Shown: positions 49,814 through 59,169, counted from the first letter of the stretch. The stretch: DNA of 64,000 bases from Tsukamurella sp. PLM1 (GCF_023168325.1 NZ_AP025688.1:1984001-2048000); one strand, 5' to 3'. Program-made: numbers and translations. The notes: generated by a model from the sequence alone, not told the origin.

Positions 49814-51081
49814 CGGTTCTCCTCGGGCTGGGTGGTGGTGGGTCGGTTCAGGGCGAGGTCGCGGACCGTCTCGACGGTGACCTCGGCGGCCGAGGCGACT
49901 TCGGCGGGGGTGACGGCCCCGCAGGTCACGCCGCGGTGGATGAAGGAGGCGAGTGCCCGGGCCGTCGCCGGCTCGTCCAGGATCGCGGAATCGATGCGGT
50001 GCACGTAGTTCCGCAGTCGCGTAGCGGCGGCCGGGAAGCCGTCGCGATAGAAGGCGTAGGTCGCGAGGAACCGGGTGACGAGCTGGGCGGGATGCAGGTC
50101 CCACCCCTGGTAGATCCCGCGCTCGAGGTGGCGGCGCACCAGGCGCGCGTGCAGGCGCCACGCGTCGGCGACGTGATCGGGCTCGCCGATCGGCAGGATG
50201 TTGGTCGAGCCGTCGGACAGGTGCACGCCGGTGCCGGCGACCGCGAGCTGCATGACGTTCTTCGCGTGGTCGGCCGCCGGGTGCTCCATCGACTGGTACT
50301 GGGCCGCGATGCCGAGGCTCGCCGAGTAATCGTAGGTGCCGTAGTGCAGCGACGTCACGCGGCGGTCTCCGGCGTGGAGCAGTGCGGCGACCGGGGCGGT
50401 GCCGCCGGCGCCCAGGATCACCTGCGGCGTCTCGACCTGCACTTCGAACGTCAGCTGCCGTTCCGGCAGTCCCAGTGCGGATTCCACGCCGCGGGCCACC
50501 TCGACCATGGCGGCCACCTGGCCGACCGTCGTGACCTTCGGCAGTGTGATCGTCAGGCCGTCCGGCAGCGGGCCGACCGCGGCGAGGCCGCTCACGAACA
50601 GGTCGTACGTGCGCAGACCGCGGGTCCGAGTCGCGGCCTCGAGGCACTTGAACCGGATGCCGATGAACGGCGCGGTGCCGCCGGCGACGGCCTTCGCTAC
50701 GGCGTCCACGGCGGTGGCGACATCGGCGTCCTCCGCATCGTCGCCGCGGTCGCCGTACCCGTCCTCGAAGTCGAGACGCAGGTCCTCGATGGGCTCGTCG
50801 GTCAGTTTGCGCCGCACCAGGTCCGGCAGGCTCGGGTCGTCGAGCCCGACGGTGCGCGCGACCACGTCCAGGCCGCCGGCGGCGTCCGCCGCGGCGAGCG
50901 CCCGCTCGCCCCATTCCTGCGTGGTGTCGGGAGTGAACCGATCGGCCGGCAGGTAGACGGTGTGCACCGGCTGCCGTCGCCCGTCGTCGCCCGGATAGGC
51001 GCGGGCGAGGAGCTGGTCGGTCTCGGCCAGGCGGTTGTCGATCGCGGCCAGGGCGGCATCGGTGAGCGAGCGGCTGGGCAT
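49810..51081 (-). CDS. HpcH/HpaI aldolase-like protein (DUF6986-like)
   Basis: 423 residues with a CitE/HpcH-type barrel. RLDFEDGYGDRGDDAEDADV and QLTFEVQVETPQVILGAGG carry acidic residues expected to bind a metal; YGTYDYSASLGIAAQY and YQGWDLHPAQLVTRFLATY are conserved-looking substrate loops. It is the first gene of an operon with ureidoglycine aminohydrolase (ATGA overlap) and has its own operator. The reaction is not known to me. Acting on ureidoglycolate, or on glyoxylate released from it, would fit the position. Confidence 0.8.
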   Translation of the reverse strand: MPSRSLTDAALAAIDNRLAETDQLLARAYPGDDGRRQPVHTVYLPADRFTPDTTQEWGERALAAADAAGGLDVVARTVGLDDPSLPDLVRRKLTDEPIEDLRLDFEDGYGDRGDDAEDADVATAVDAVAKAVAGGTAPFIGIRFKCLEAATRTRGLRTYDLFVSGLAAVGPLPDGLTITLPKVTTVGQVAAMVEVARGVESALGLPERQLTFEVQVETPQVILGAGGTAPVAALLHAGDRRVTSLHYGTYDYSASLGIAAQYQSMEHPAADHAKNVMQLAVAGTGVHLSDGSTNILPIGEPDHVADAWRLHARLVRRHLERGIYQGWDLHPAQLVTRFLATYAFYRDGFPAAATRLRNYVHRIDSAILDEPATARALASFIHRGVTCGAVTPAEVASAAEVTVETVRDLALNRPTTTQPEENR

Positions 51082-51100
51082 GGGACCTCCGGCAGGTAAA

Positions 51101-51116
51101 TGGAAGAGTAATTCCG
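51101..51116. promoter_or_regulatory. Operator of the aldolase/ureidoglycine aminohydrolase operon
   Basis: TGGAA-GAGTAA-TTCCG (GGAA-N6-TTCC), 20 bases before the aldolase ATG. TAGACT on the minus strand (plus 51125-51130) is a possible -10, which would put the transcription start right at the operator edge near 51118. Confidence 0.7.
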
Positions 51117-51181
51117 TATGGTGGAGTCTACGCCGCTGCGGCGGTGCCCACAAGGGTTCGGCGATCCGCTGCGCCGCGAGG

Positions 51182-52465
51182 TCAGGCGGCGATCTCGTCG
51201 CCGCCGATCCAGACCCGCGCGACATCGCTCGGGGTGGCCAGCGAGAAGATCTTGGCGAGGGCGTTGTCGGCCGACTCGGCGCGACGGAGGCAGACGTCGA
51301 GCGGCTGTCCTGCGCTCGGCCGCACGAGGATCGCGTCGAACTGCCGCCCGACGGACAGATCGCCGACCTCGTCGAGCCCCAGGGCGAGCGCGCCCGCGCG
51401 GGTGGCCAGGTGCAGCAGGTGTGCCGCGGTGAGCGGCACTCCGTCGGACATGAGCAGTTGCTGCATGAAGTACGCCTGCAGGCCCTCCTTGAACAGCGAG
51501 AAGCCGCTGCCCGCACCCACGTCCGAGCCCAGGGCGACTCGGACGCCGTGCGCCAGGTGCCGGCGCAACGGGAACGATCCGCTGGCGAGCGCGGAGTTCG
51601 AGGTGGGGCAGTGGGCCACCGCGGCGCCGGTGCTCGCCAGCAGGGCGAGCTCCGTATCCGTCGGGTGGGCGTTGTGCGCCAGGACGGACCGCTCGTGCAC
51701 GAGGCCGTGCCGGTGGTAGGTGTCGAGATACGTCCTCGCGCCGGGGAACTGGTCGATCACCGCGGCGATCTCCGCGGGATTCTCGTTGATGTGGGAGGTG
51801 AACCACAGTCCCGGGACGTCCTGCATGAGCGCGGCTCCGCTGGCGAGCATCTCCGGGGTGGTCGAGTAGGAGAACCGCGGGGTGACGGCGTATCGGAGGC
51901 GGCGGTGGCCGTGCCATCGCTCGGCCAGCTTGCGACCCTCGTCGTACGAGCGTTCGGGTGTGCTCAGCAGTGGTTCGGGAAGGTTGCGGTCGCTCGTGAC
52001 GAGACCCGCGGTCACCCGGGCGCCCACCCGGTCGGACTCGCTGAACAGGATGTCGACGGCGTCCGCGAAGTGGGAGCCGAACACCAACGCGCTCGTGGTG
52101 CCGGCGGAGGTGAGGCCCGTGAGGAACTCCCGCGCCACGACCCGGGCGTACTCGGGGTCGGCGAGTTCGCACTCCTCGGGCAGCGCGCACTTCTGCAGCC
52201 AGTCGAGCAGCGGCATGCCGAGCCCGCCGATCGCCCGGACCTGCGGGTAGTGCACATGGGTGTCGACCATGCCGGGGAGCAGGACGCCGTCGCGGAGGTC
52301 GTGGATCTCGGCCGCCGGGTGGCGGCCGGCGACGGCGCGGAAGTCGCCGCGGTCGACGATCACGCCGTCCTGCACCACGATGCCGGCGTCGTCGTCGGAT
52401 CGGAGGCACCCGCCGGTGAACGGGTCGTCCGGGGTGTCCAGCACGCGGCTGCGGTAGATGATCAT
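51182..52465 (-). CDS. guaD: Guanine deaminase
   Basis: A zinc amidohydrolase converting guanine to xanthine. VDTHVHYPQVRAIGGLGMPL with LLDWLQKCALPEE is the guanine deaminase signature; further metal ligands are in WFTSHINENPAEI (His), VLAHNAHPTDTE (His) and VALGSDVGAGSGFSLFKEG (Asp). 427 residues, intact. ATG 52465 follows AAGGAG and overlaps the xdhC stop. It feeds xanthine to the XdhAB complex encoded upstream. Confidence 0.94.
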   Translation of the reverse strand: MIIYRSRVLDTPDDPFTGGCLRSDDDAGIVVQDGVIVDRGDFRAVAGRHPAAEIHDLRDGVLLPGMVDTHVHYPQVRAIGGLGMPLLDWLQKCALPEECELADPEYARVVAREFLTGLTSAGTTSALVFGSHFADAVDILFSESDRVGARVTAGLVTSDRNLPEPLLSTPERSYDEGRKLAERWHGHRRLRYAVTPRFSYSTTPEMLASGAALMQDVPGLWFTSHINENPAEIAAVIDQFPGARTYLDTYHRHGLVHERSVLAHNAHPTDTELALLASTGAAVAHCPTSNSALASGSFPLRRHLAHGVRVALGSDVGAGSGFSLFKEGLQAYFMQQLLMSDGVPLTAAHLLHLATRAGALALGLDEVGDLSVGRQFDAILVRPSAGQPLDVCLRRAESADNALAKIFSLATPSDVARVWIGGDEIAA

Positions 52466-53268
52466 GGTCGTTCTCCTTGAACGGCGAGGAACCGGGCGAG
52501 CAGGTCGGCGGCGACGCTCACCGCGATGGTGGCGGGGTGCTTGCCGGCGAGGGTGCTGATCCCGATGGGGGATTGGATGCTGTCGATGGCGTCGGCGGCG
52601 TGCCCGGATTCGGCGAGCATCGCGCGGAACCGGGTCCATTTGGCCGACGAGCCGATCAGTCCGACGCTGCCCAGCCCGGGCGTGCGCAGTGCCTGATCGC
52701 AGAGGCTGAAGTCCTCCGCGTGGTCGTGGGTCATGATGAGGACGTGGCTGCCGGGGGGTAGCTCGGCCAGCAGGTCCTCCGGCAGCATCGAGTGATGCAC
52801 GTGGACGGTGGCCTCGCCCGGCTCCAGCCGCCCGGCGGCGGCGACCTGCTCCGGCCGGGAATCGGTGAGGTACAGCTCGACGTCCTGCCGGGACAGGATC
52901 CGCGCGAGCTCGAGGCCCACGTGTCCCATCCCGAAGATCGCGACCGCGGGCACCACCGGAAGCGGCTCGAACACCACCACCACCTCACCTCCGCAGCATT
53001 GCCGCCCGTGCTGCGTCCGGGCCTTGTCGTTGAGTCGTAGTGTCAGGGTCTCCGGGACGGAGACCCCGTCGTGAAGCATTTCGCGCGCCCGGTCGACGGC
53101 GGTCATCTCGAGGTTGCCGCCCCCGATCGTGCCGAATTCGCCCTCCGCAGTGGCGATCATCTTCACGCCCGCCTCGCGCGGTGCGTGCCCCCGGACGCCG
53201 ATCTGGGTGATCAGCACGGCGGGGACGCGCTGTGCGCGGAGGCGGGTGGCATCGGCCAGCCAGGTCAT
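52462..53268 (-). CDS. xdhC: Xanthine dehydrogenase accessory protein XdhC
   Basis: Binds molybdenum cofactor, helps its sulfuration and inserts it into XdhB. Marks: TQIGVRGHAPREAGVKMIAT, GTIGGGNLEMTAVDRA, GRQCCGGEVVVVFEPL with two cysteines, a Rossmann motif AIFGMGHVGLELARIL, and a C-terminal SPIGISTLAGKHPATIAVS. 268 residues, intact. ATG 53268 lies five bases after the xdhB stop. Confidence 0.95.
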   Translation of the reverse strand: MTWLADATRLRAQRVPAVLITQIGVRGHAPREAGVKMIATAEGEFGTIGGGNLEMTAVDRAREMLHDGVSVPETLTLRLNDKARTQHGRQCCGGEVVVVFEPLPVVPAVAIFGMGHVGLELARILSRQDVELYLTDSRPEQVAAAGRLEPGEATVHVHHSMLPEDLLAELPPGSHVLIMTHDHAEDFSLCDQALRTPGLGSVGLIGSSAKWTRFRAMLAESGHAADAIDSIQSPIGISTLAGKHPATIAVSVAADLLARFLAVQGERP

Positions 53269-53273
53269 GGCGA

Positions 53274-55688
53274 TCAGCCGATGGGCGCGGGAGCCGGTGC
53301 GGTCCGGGCGGTCCCGACCGTTTCCGCGTCCCGACGGTGCCCGTTCCGCTCCGGCCCGCCCGCGCGAGCGGACTCGATGGCCCAGTACACCGCCTCCGGC
53401 GTCGCGGGCGATGCCAGCTCGACGCTCGTAGCGGGCGGCCCGAACGCAGCCGCAGCCTGGCGCAGGGCCTCGCGCACGGAGAACGCGAGCATCAGCGGCG
53501 GCTCGCCCACGGCCTTCGAGCCGTACACGGCACCGTCCTCGTGCGCCTTGTCCAGCAGCGCGACTCGGAAGTCGGGTGGCATCTCCGAGAAGCTCGGGAG
53601 CTTGTAGGTGCTGGCCGACTGGGTGAGCAGGCGTCCGCGCGTGGGGCCGTCGCTCTCGTCCCAGCGCAGGTCCTCCAGGGTGAGCCAGCCGGCGCCCTGG
53701 ACGAACCCGCCCTCGATCTGGCCGAGGTCGATGAGCGGGGACAACGAATCACCCACGTCGTGCACGATGTCGACACGGCGCAGCCGGTACGCGCCGGTGA
53801 ACCCGTCGACCTCGACCTCGCTGGCGGCCACCCCGTAGGCGAAGTACTTGAAGGGTTCGCCCTGCATGGACTTCGCGTCCCAGTGCAGGCCCTCGGTCCG
53901 GTAGTAGCCGGAGGCCGACAGCTGGACCCGCTGGAAGTAGGCGGCGTGCACGACCTCCTCCCAGGTGAGTTCCTCGGACGCGACGCCGAGGCCCCTGACC
54001 AGGCCGTCGGAGAACCGGACGTCGGCGGGGTTGGTGCCGAGCATCGTCGCGGACACGGCGGCGAGGCGACCGCGGATCTGTTCGCAGGCGTTCTTCACCG
54101 CGCCGCCGTTGAGGTCGGCGCCGGAGCTGGCGGCCGTCGCGGAGGTGTTCGGCACCTTGTCGGTCCGCGTCGGCGCGAGCCGGACCCGTTGCAGCGGAAC
54201 GCCGAGCGTGGTCGCGGCGACCTGGAGCATCTTGGTGTGCAGCCCCTGGCCCATCTCGGTGCCGCCGTGGTTGATGAGCACCGATCCGTCCTTGTAGACC
54301 AGGACGAGGGCGCCGGCCTGGTTGAAGGCCGTGAGGTTGAACGAGATGCCGAACTTGACCGGCGTGATCGCCAGCGCGCGCTTGGTGTGCGGATGAGCGG
54401 CGTTGTACGCCGCGATCTCCGCCTCGCGTGCTTCGATCCCGCCCGTCTCGATGACCTGCTGCCACGCGGTCCGGACGCGGTCGGCGTGGCGGACCGGCTG
54501 GCCGTACGGCGTGGTCTGGCCGTCGCCGTAGAAGTTGCGGCGCCGCAGTTCCCGGGCGGAGAGCCCGAGTCGCGGGGCGCAGACGCCGAGGATGTCCTCG
54601 ATCACCAGCATGCCCTGTGGACCGCCGAAGCCGCGGAACGCGGTCTGCGAGGTCTTGTGGCACTTCGCGATCCGTCCGTGGACGGCGATGTTGGGGATCC
54701 AGTACGCGTTGTCGATGTGGCACAGCGCGCGCGCCTGGACGGGTTCGGACAGGTCGAGGCTCCAGCCACCGTCGGCGGTGAGCGTGGCCTCGAGCGCGGT
54801 GATGAGGCCGGCACCGTCGAACCCGATCCGCCACGTGGCATGGAAACCGTGTCGCTTGCCGGTCATCGTCATGTCCTGCGTGCGGTCCAGCCGCAGGCGG
54901 ACGGGCCGTCCCGTCAGCACGGCGCCGAGCGCGGCGATGGCCGCGAAGCCGTGCGGCTGCATCTCCTTGCCGCCGAACGCGCCGCCCATACGGAGGCACT
55001 GGACGGTGACGGCGTTGCTGGGCAGCCCGAGCACGTGGGCCACGATGTCCTGCGTCTCCGACGGGTGCTGGGTGCTCGACTGCACGAAGATCTGCCCGGC
55101 CTCGTCCACCTGGGCAAGGGCCGCGTGGGTCTCGAGGTAGAAGTGCTCCTGGCCGGCGAATTCGAATTCGCCGGAGTAGACGTGCTCGGCCGCCGCGAAG
55201 CCCGCGTCGGGATCGCCGCGGCGCACCGTCGGGCGGGCTCCGTGGAAGCTCTCGGCGGCGATGGCGTCGCGCAGCGTGATCAGCGAGGGGAGCGGCTCCA
55301 GCTCGACGCGGACGGCGGCCGCGCCGAGCCGGGCGGCCTCGAGGGTCTCGCCGAGTACCCAGCAGACGGCGTGGCCGTGGAACATGACCTCGTCCTCGGG
55401 GAAGAGCGGCTCGTCGTGTTTGACGCCGGCGTCGTTCACGCCCGGGACGTCGGCGGCGGTCAGCACGCGGACGACGCCCGGGACGCGGAGCGCCGCAGCG
55501 GTGTCCAGCGCGACGATGCGCGCGTGGGCCCGGTCGGACTGCACCGGGTACGCGTGCAGCGCGTCGCGCGTGCGCCCGACCAGGTCGTCCGTGTAGAGGG
55601 CCGCACCCGTGACGTGCAGTACGGCGCTCTCGTGGGGGATCTCCTGCCCGACTACGGCATTCGCCGGGCGCTCGGACAGGTGGCTCAT
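53274..55688 (-). CDS. xdhB: Xanthine dehydrogenase, molybdopterin subunit
   Basis: The molybdenum-binding catalytic subunit hydroxylating hypoxanthine and xanthine to urate. 804 residues. Marks: HFYLETHAALAQVDEAGQIF, MGGAFGGKEMQPHGFAAIAA, TAFRGFGGPQGMLVIEDI, NHGGTEMGQGLHTKMLQVAA and the catalytic glutamate in GSKAVGEPPLMLAFSVREAL. Intact. ATG overlaps the xdhA stop. The last 25 residues are poorly conserved and arginine-rich. Confidence 0.96.
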   Translation of the reverse strand: MSHLSERPANAVVGQEIPHESAVLHVTGAALYTDDLVGRTRDALHAYPVQSDRAHARIVALDTAAALRVPGVVRVLTAADVPGVNDAGVKHDEPLFPEDEVMFHGHAVCWVLGETLEAARLGAAAVRVELEPLPSLITLRDAIAAESFHGARPTVRRGDPDAGFAAAEHVYSGEFEFAGQEHFYLETHAALAQVDEAGQIFVQSSTQHPSETQDIVAHVLGLPSNAVTVQCLRMGGAFGGKEMQPHGFAAIAALGAVLTGRPVRLRLDRTQDMTMTGKRHGFHATWRIGFDGAGLITALEATLTADGGWSLDLSEPVQARALCHIDNAYWIPNIAVHGRIAKCHKTSQTAFRGFGGPQGMLVIEDILGVCAPRLGLSARELRRRNFYGDGQTTPYGQPVRHADRVRTAWQQVIETGGIEAREAEIAAYNAAHPHTKRALAITPVKFGISFNLTAFNQAGALVLVYKDGSVLINHGGTEMGQGLHTKMLQVAATTLGVPLQRVRLAPTRTDKVPNTSATAASSGADLNGGAVKNACEQIRGRLAAVSATMLGTNPADVRFSDGLVRGLGVASEELTWEEVVHAAYFQRVQLSASGYYRTEGLHWDAKSMQGEPFKYFAYGVAASEVEVDGFTGAYRLRRVDIVHDVGDSLSPLIDLGQIEGGFVQGAGWLTLEDLRWDESDGPTRGRLLTQSASTYKLPSFSEMPPDFRVALLDKAHEDGAVYGSKAVGEPPLMLAFSVREALRQAAAAFGPPATSVELASPATPEAVYWAIESARAGGPERNGHRRDAETVGTARTAPAPAPIG

Positions 55689-57193
55689 GACGGCTCCGCT
55701 CCGGTCGTGGTGTTGGCGAACAGCTTCTCGAGGGAACGTCCCAGCATGGCGGTGCGGTACCGCTCCGAGGCGCGGTGATCGCCCATCGGCGTTCCCTCCG
55801 CGCGCAGGACCTCCGCCGCGGCGCGCACCGTGGCGGCGGACCACGGGCGGCCGAGGATCGCCTGCTCGGTCGCGACGGCGCGCAGCGGGGTCGCCGCCAC
55901 GCCGCCGAGCCCGATCGCGGCGCGGGTGACGAGGCCCTCGTCGTCGATCGTCAGGGCGAACGCCACTGCGACACTCGAGATGTCGTCGAAGCGTCGTTTG
56001 GCGATCTTGTGGAACGCGGTCACAGGACTGAGCGGGAGCGGGATCCGGACGGCCTTGATGAGCTCGTCCGGCCGGCGCACCGTCCGGCGGTATCCGGTGA
56101 AGTAGTCCGCCAGCTCGACGGTGCGCTCGCCCTCCCTGGAGGCGAGGACGAGCTGCGCCTCGAGCGCGAGCAGGGCCGGCGGGGTGTCGCCGATCGGCGA
56201 GCCCGTGCCCAGGTTGCCGCCGAGGGTGGCGGCGTTGCGGATGAGCCGGGAGGCGAACTGCGGGAAGACCTGCGCCAACAACGGGATCCGGCCGGCCAGG
56301 CGGCGTTCGATCTCGGACAGGGCGAGGGCGGCGCCGATCTCCACCGCGCCGTCGTCGACGCGCAGCTCCCGTAGCTCCGGGAGCCGGTCGATAGCGACCA
56401 CCAGCGGTTCCCGGCGGCCTTTGAGGTTGACGTCGACCCCGAAGTCGGTGGAACCGGCGACGAGGACCGCGGAAGGGGCGTCGGCCAGGATGTCCAGGGC
56501 GCCGGCCAGGGCCGTCGGTCGGACGAATCGACCTCCGGTGCCGTTGATCTCGACGACGGTGTCGTCCGCGGTGGCGGCGGGTTCGGCGCGCCGGGCGGCG
56601 AGGGGGTCGTCGGCAGCGGGTGCGCACGGCAGGCCGTACGCCGCGTCCCGGATCGGCCGATAGCCGGTGCAGCGGCACAGGTTCCCGGACAGGGAGTGCA
56701 GGTCGAAGCCGTTCGGCCCGTGCTCGTCGTCGCCGTTTTCGGCGTCGGGGGCCGTGGAGTCCGTGGGCGCGACGGTGGAGTCGGGGCAGCGGTCCGGCCG
56801 GTAGTACTCGGCGGCCATGCTGCAGATGAAGCCCGGTGTGCAGTAACCGCACTGGGAACCTCCCCGCAGGGCCATGGCCTGCTGCACGGGGTGCAACCGG
56901 TCCGGCTCGCCGAGCCCCTCGGAGGTGATCACCTCCTGGCCGGCCAGTGCGGCGGCGGGGGTGAGGCAGGCGTTGATGGCCGTCCACCTGGTCTTATCGT
57001 TCGGATCGTCCGGGTCGCCGGGGCGGGCGACGAGGATCGAGCACGCTCCGCACTCGCCTTCGGCGCAACCCTCCTTGGCGCCGGTCAATCCTTGGTCTCG
57101 GAGCCAATCCAGTGCGCTCGTCCACGCGGGGCCCGAGAACGGGCGGGAGTCGCCGTTGACTGTCACATGACATCCGGTCAGCGTTTCGATCAC
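55685..57193 (-). CDS. xdhA: Xanthine dehydrogenase, iron-sulfur and FAD subunit
   Basis: 502 residues carrying two [2Fe-2S] domains and the FAD domain. First cluster: GCAEGECGACSILVARP. Second: SQCGYCTPGFICSMAAEYY and LCRCTGYRPIRDAAY. FAD site: VLVAGSTDFGVDVNLKGRRE and NAATLGGNLGTGSPIGDTPP. An acidic linker of about 35 residues lies between the second cluster's cysteine pairs. GTG 57193 starts the xdhA-xdhB-xdhC-guaD operon. Confidence 0.95.
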   Translation of the reverse strand: MIETLTGCHVTVNGDSRPFSGPAWTSALDWLRDQGLTGAKEGCAEGECGACSILVARPGDPDDPNDKTRWTAINACLTPAAALAGQEVITSEGLGEPDRLHPVQQAMALRGGSQCGYCTPGFICSMAAEYYRPDRCPDSTVAPTDSTAPDAENGDDEHGPNGFDLHSLSGNLCRCTGYRPIRDAAYGLPCAPAADDPLAARRAEPAATADDTVVEINGTGGRFVRPTALAGALDILADAPSAVLVAGSTDFGVDVNLKGRREPLVVAIDRLPELRELRVDDGAVEIGAALALSEIERRLAGRIPLLAQVFPQFASRLIRNAATLGGNLGTGSPIGDTPPALLALEAQLVLASREGERTVELADYFTGYRRTVRRPDELIKAVRIPLPLSPVTAFHKIAKRRFDDISSVAVAFALTIDDEGLVTRAAIGLGGVAATPLRAVATEQAILGRPWSAATVRAAAEVLRAEGTPMGDHRASERYRTAMLGRSLEKLFANTTTGAEPS

Positions 57194-57253
57194 CGCTGCA
57201 TCCCTACTGAACCGTTGAACACGGCTCGGACAGGCATGGTTTGCGAGGCTGAG

Positions 57254-57288
57254 CTGGATCGCTGGTTTTCCATGCGAACACGATCCAG
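57254..57288. promoter_or_regulatory. Inverted repeat in the xdhA upstream region
   Basis: CTGGATCG (57254-57261) and CGATCCAG (57281-57288), perfect eight-base arms 19 bases apart. TAATAT on the minus strand (plus 57296-57301) is a possible -10, which would place the repeat in the xdhA leader as an mRNA hairpin or a second operator. Confidence 0.45.
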
Positions 57289-57320
57289 TGCGTTCATATT
57301 ACGTGACGGGGCTCACATTG

Positions 57321-57348
57321 GGAAGCCCGTTTCGGAATCGGGTTTCCG
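57321..57348. promoter_or_regulatory. Operator (and possible hairpin) between azgA and xdhA
   Basis: CGGAA-TCGGGT-TTCCG at 57333-57348 is the same GGAA-N6-TTCC element seen at the azgA and aldolase promoters. It overlaps a longer hairpin, GGAAGCCCG with CGGGTTTCC and one mismatch (57321-57347), which could instead terminate azgA. I see no clear xdhA promoter placing the start directly beside it. Confidence 0.55.
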
Positions 57349-57403
57349 CATCACGGATTCGAAGGGCGTGAACGCCTCGCCGTCCGATCCGTATCGGTGC
57401 AGG

Positions 57404-58888
57404 TCAACCGCCCAGGAGCGCTGTGATGGGCCCGCGGACGAAGTAGAGGATGAATCCGGCGGACACCGCCCAGAGGAGCCAGTGCGCCTTCTCGTCGCGG
57501 CCGCTCAACAGGCTCAGCAGCGCCCACGTGATGAAGCCGACGCCGATGCCGTTGGCGATCGAGTAGGTCAGCGGCATCGTCACGATCGTGAGGAAGGCGG
57601 GGAGGGCGACGGAGAAGTGCGTGAAGTCGATCTCGCGGATCTGGGCGACCATCATCGAGCCGACCACGACCAGCGCGGCCGCGCCGACCTCCATCGGGAT
57701 CACGCCGATCAGCGGTGCGAAGAACATCGAGACCAGGAACAACGCTCCGGTCACGCAGGCGGCGAGGCCGGTGCGCGCGCCCTCGGCGATGCCCGACGCG
57801 GAGTCGACGAACACCGTGTTCGATGAGCCCGACGCCGCGCCGCCGGCGACCGCGCCCGTGCCCTCGATGACGAACGCCGAACGGATGCGGGGGAACGTCC
57901 CGTCGGGCCGGCCCAGCCCCGCCTGCCGCGCGAGCCCGGTCATCGAGCCCATGGCGTCGAAGAAATTGGTGAAGACCAGCGTGAACACCAGCATCGTCGC
58001 GGCGAGGGCGCCCACCCGCTCGAAGGCGCCGAAGAGGTCGAACTGGCCGATGAGGCTGAAGTCGGGCAGGGCCACGATCTGCCCGGGGAGCTCGGGTGCG
58101 CTGAGGTTCCACCCCTTCGGGTCGGGGTGCGTGGGGTCGCCGACGGTGCCGAGCTTCGCGAAGTGCTGCACCACGATCGCGGCCACCGTGGCGACGATCA
58201 TGCCGATGAGGATCGCGCCGGGGACGCGGCGCGACACCAGGACCGCGATGAGCAGGAGGGCGAAGATGAAGACGGCCGTGGGGAGGGCGTCGATCGAGCC
58301 GTCGTGGCCCAGCTGGACCGGTGGGCCGGCGGGGGTGCGCGTGACGAAGCCCGAGTTGACGAACCCGATGAAGGCGATGAACAGGCCGATTCCCACGGTG
58401 ATCGCGGTCTTCAGCTCGGCGGGGACGGCGCGGAAGATCGCGGTGCGGATGCCCGTGGCGCCGAGCACCACGATGATCACGCCGTTGATGATCACGAGCC
58501 CCATCGCTTCGGGCCAGGTGACGTCCTTGACCACCGCGACCGCGAGGAACGAGTTCATGCCGAGCCCCGCGGCCAGCGCGAACGGCAGTCGGGCGACCAC
58601 GCCGAACAGGATGGTGATCACGCCCGCGGTCAGGCCGGTCACGGCTGTGACCTGCATGAACCCGAGGGTGCCCTGCGCCGCGTCCGAGGAGCTGCTCAGG
58701 ATCAGCGGGTTCAGCACGACGATGTACGCCATCGCCACGAACGTGACGAGACCGCCGCGGATCTCGCGCGGGACGGTGGAGCCGCGCCGGGTGATCTCGA
58801 AGAAGCGATCCAGCAGCTGCGTGCCGCGCTGCGCGGGCTCGGGTGGGTCGACGCGCTCCTCGGCGGCGTCGGCGGCGGATCTGGTCAT
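57404..58888 (-). CDS. Adenine/guanine/hypoxanthine permease (AzgA-type NCS2)
   Basis: 494 residues with about 12 hydrophobic segments. AzgA marks: STVPREIRGGLVTFVAMAYI, then VVLNPLILS; ALAAGLGMNSFLAVAVV with the conserved Asn; ELKTAITVGIGLFIAFIGFV; TNFFDAMGSMTGLARQAGLG; and AGGAASGSSNTVFVDSASGI. The family imports purine bases with protons. It feeds the adjacent guanine deaminase and xanthine dehydrogenase. ATG 58888; its promoter carries the shared palindrome. Confidence 0.93.
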   Translation of the reverse strand: MTRSAADAAEERVDPPEPAQRGTQLLDRFFEITRRGSTVPREIRGGLVTFVAMAYIVVLNPLILSSSSDAAQGTLGFMQVTAVTGLTAGVITILFGVVARLPFALAAGLGMNSFLAVAVVKDVTWPEAMGLVIINGVIIVVLGATGIRTAIFRAVPAELKTAITVGIGLFIAFIGFVNSGFVTRTPAGPPVQLGHDGSIDALPTAVFIFALLLIAVLVSRRVPGAILIGMIVATVAAIVVQHFAKLGTVGDPTHPDPKGWNLSAPELPGQIVALPDFSLIGQFDLFGAFERVGALAATMLVFTLVFTNFFDAMGSMTGLARQAGLGRPDGTFPRIRSAFVIEGTGAVAGGAASGSSNTVFVDSASGIAEGARTGLAACVTGALFLVSMFFAPLIGVIPMEVGAAALVVVGSMMVAQIREIDFTHFSVALPAFLTIVTMPLTYSIANGIGVGFITWALLSLLSGRDEKAHWLLWAVSAGFILYFVRGPITALLGG

Positions 58889-59028
58889 GAGTGGTCCTCT
58901 CGGGTCCGATTCGTGAGGTGCGAGTCGCATCCGGTCAGATATCCCGGGTGGAGCGGCGGCGAAGCCGGGGTGATCGATGACGAAGCGGAGGGCGATCGCT
59001 TCGGGCGGCGCAGATTGCGTTCCGCCCT

Positions 59029-59046
59029 CCGGAAATGTGATTCCGG
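59029..59046. promoter_or_regulatory. Operator at the azgA promoter
   Basis: CCGGAA-ATGTGA-TTCCGG, perfect six-base arms, GGAA-N6-TTCC core. The predicted azgA transcription start (near 59048) abuts it, so binding should block initiation. Confidence 0.7.
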
Positions 59047-59169
59047 TCACGTCGAGTGAAACACGCCTTCGGAGAGGTGTCAAGCAGACCGCTGAACCGC
59101 ATCGCCGCCGATTTCGCCCGCGCGGCAACGCTTGCCGCGCACGTCGCCTCGTCAGTTGTGCTTGCGACA

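Noticed and set aside
53232..55778. An 848-codon plus-strand frame opposite xdhB
   Set aside because: Shadow of the intact xdhB gene, with composition typical of antisense reading.
53274..56987. A 1237-codon frame suggesting an xdhA-xdhB fusion
   Set aside because: The upstream part is xdhA read in the wrong frame; xdhA and xdhB each have proper starts and overlap by four bases.
57321..57347. Imperfect hairpin as a definite azgA terminator
   Set aside because: It overlaps a GGAA-N6-TTCC element that recurs at other promoters, so an operator role is at least as likely; listed only as ambiguous.
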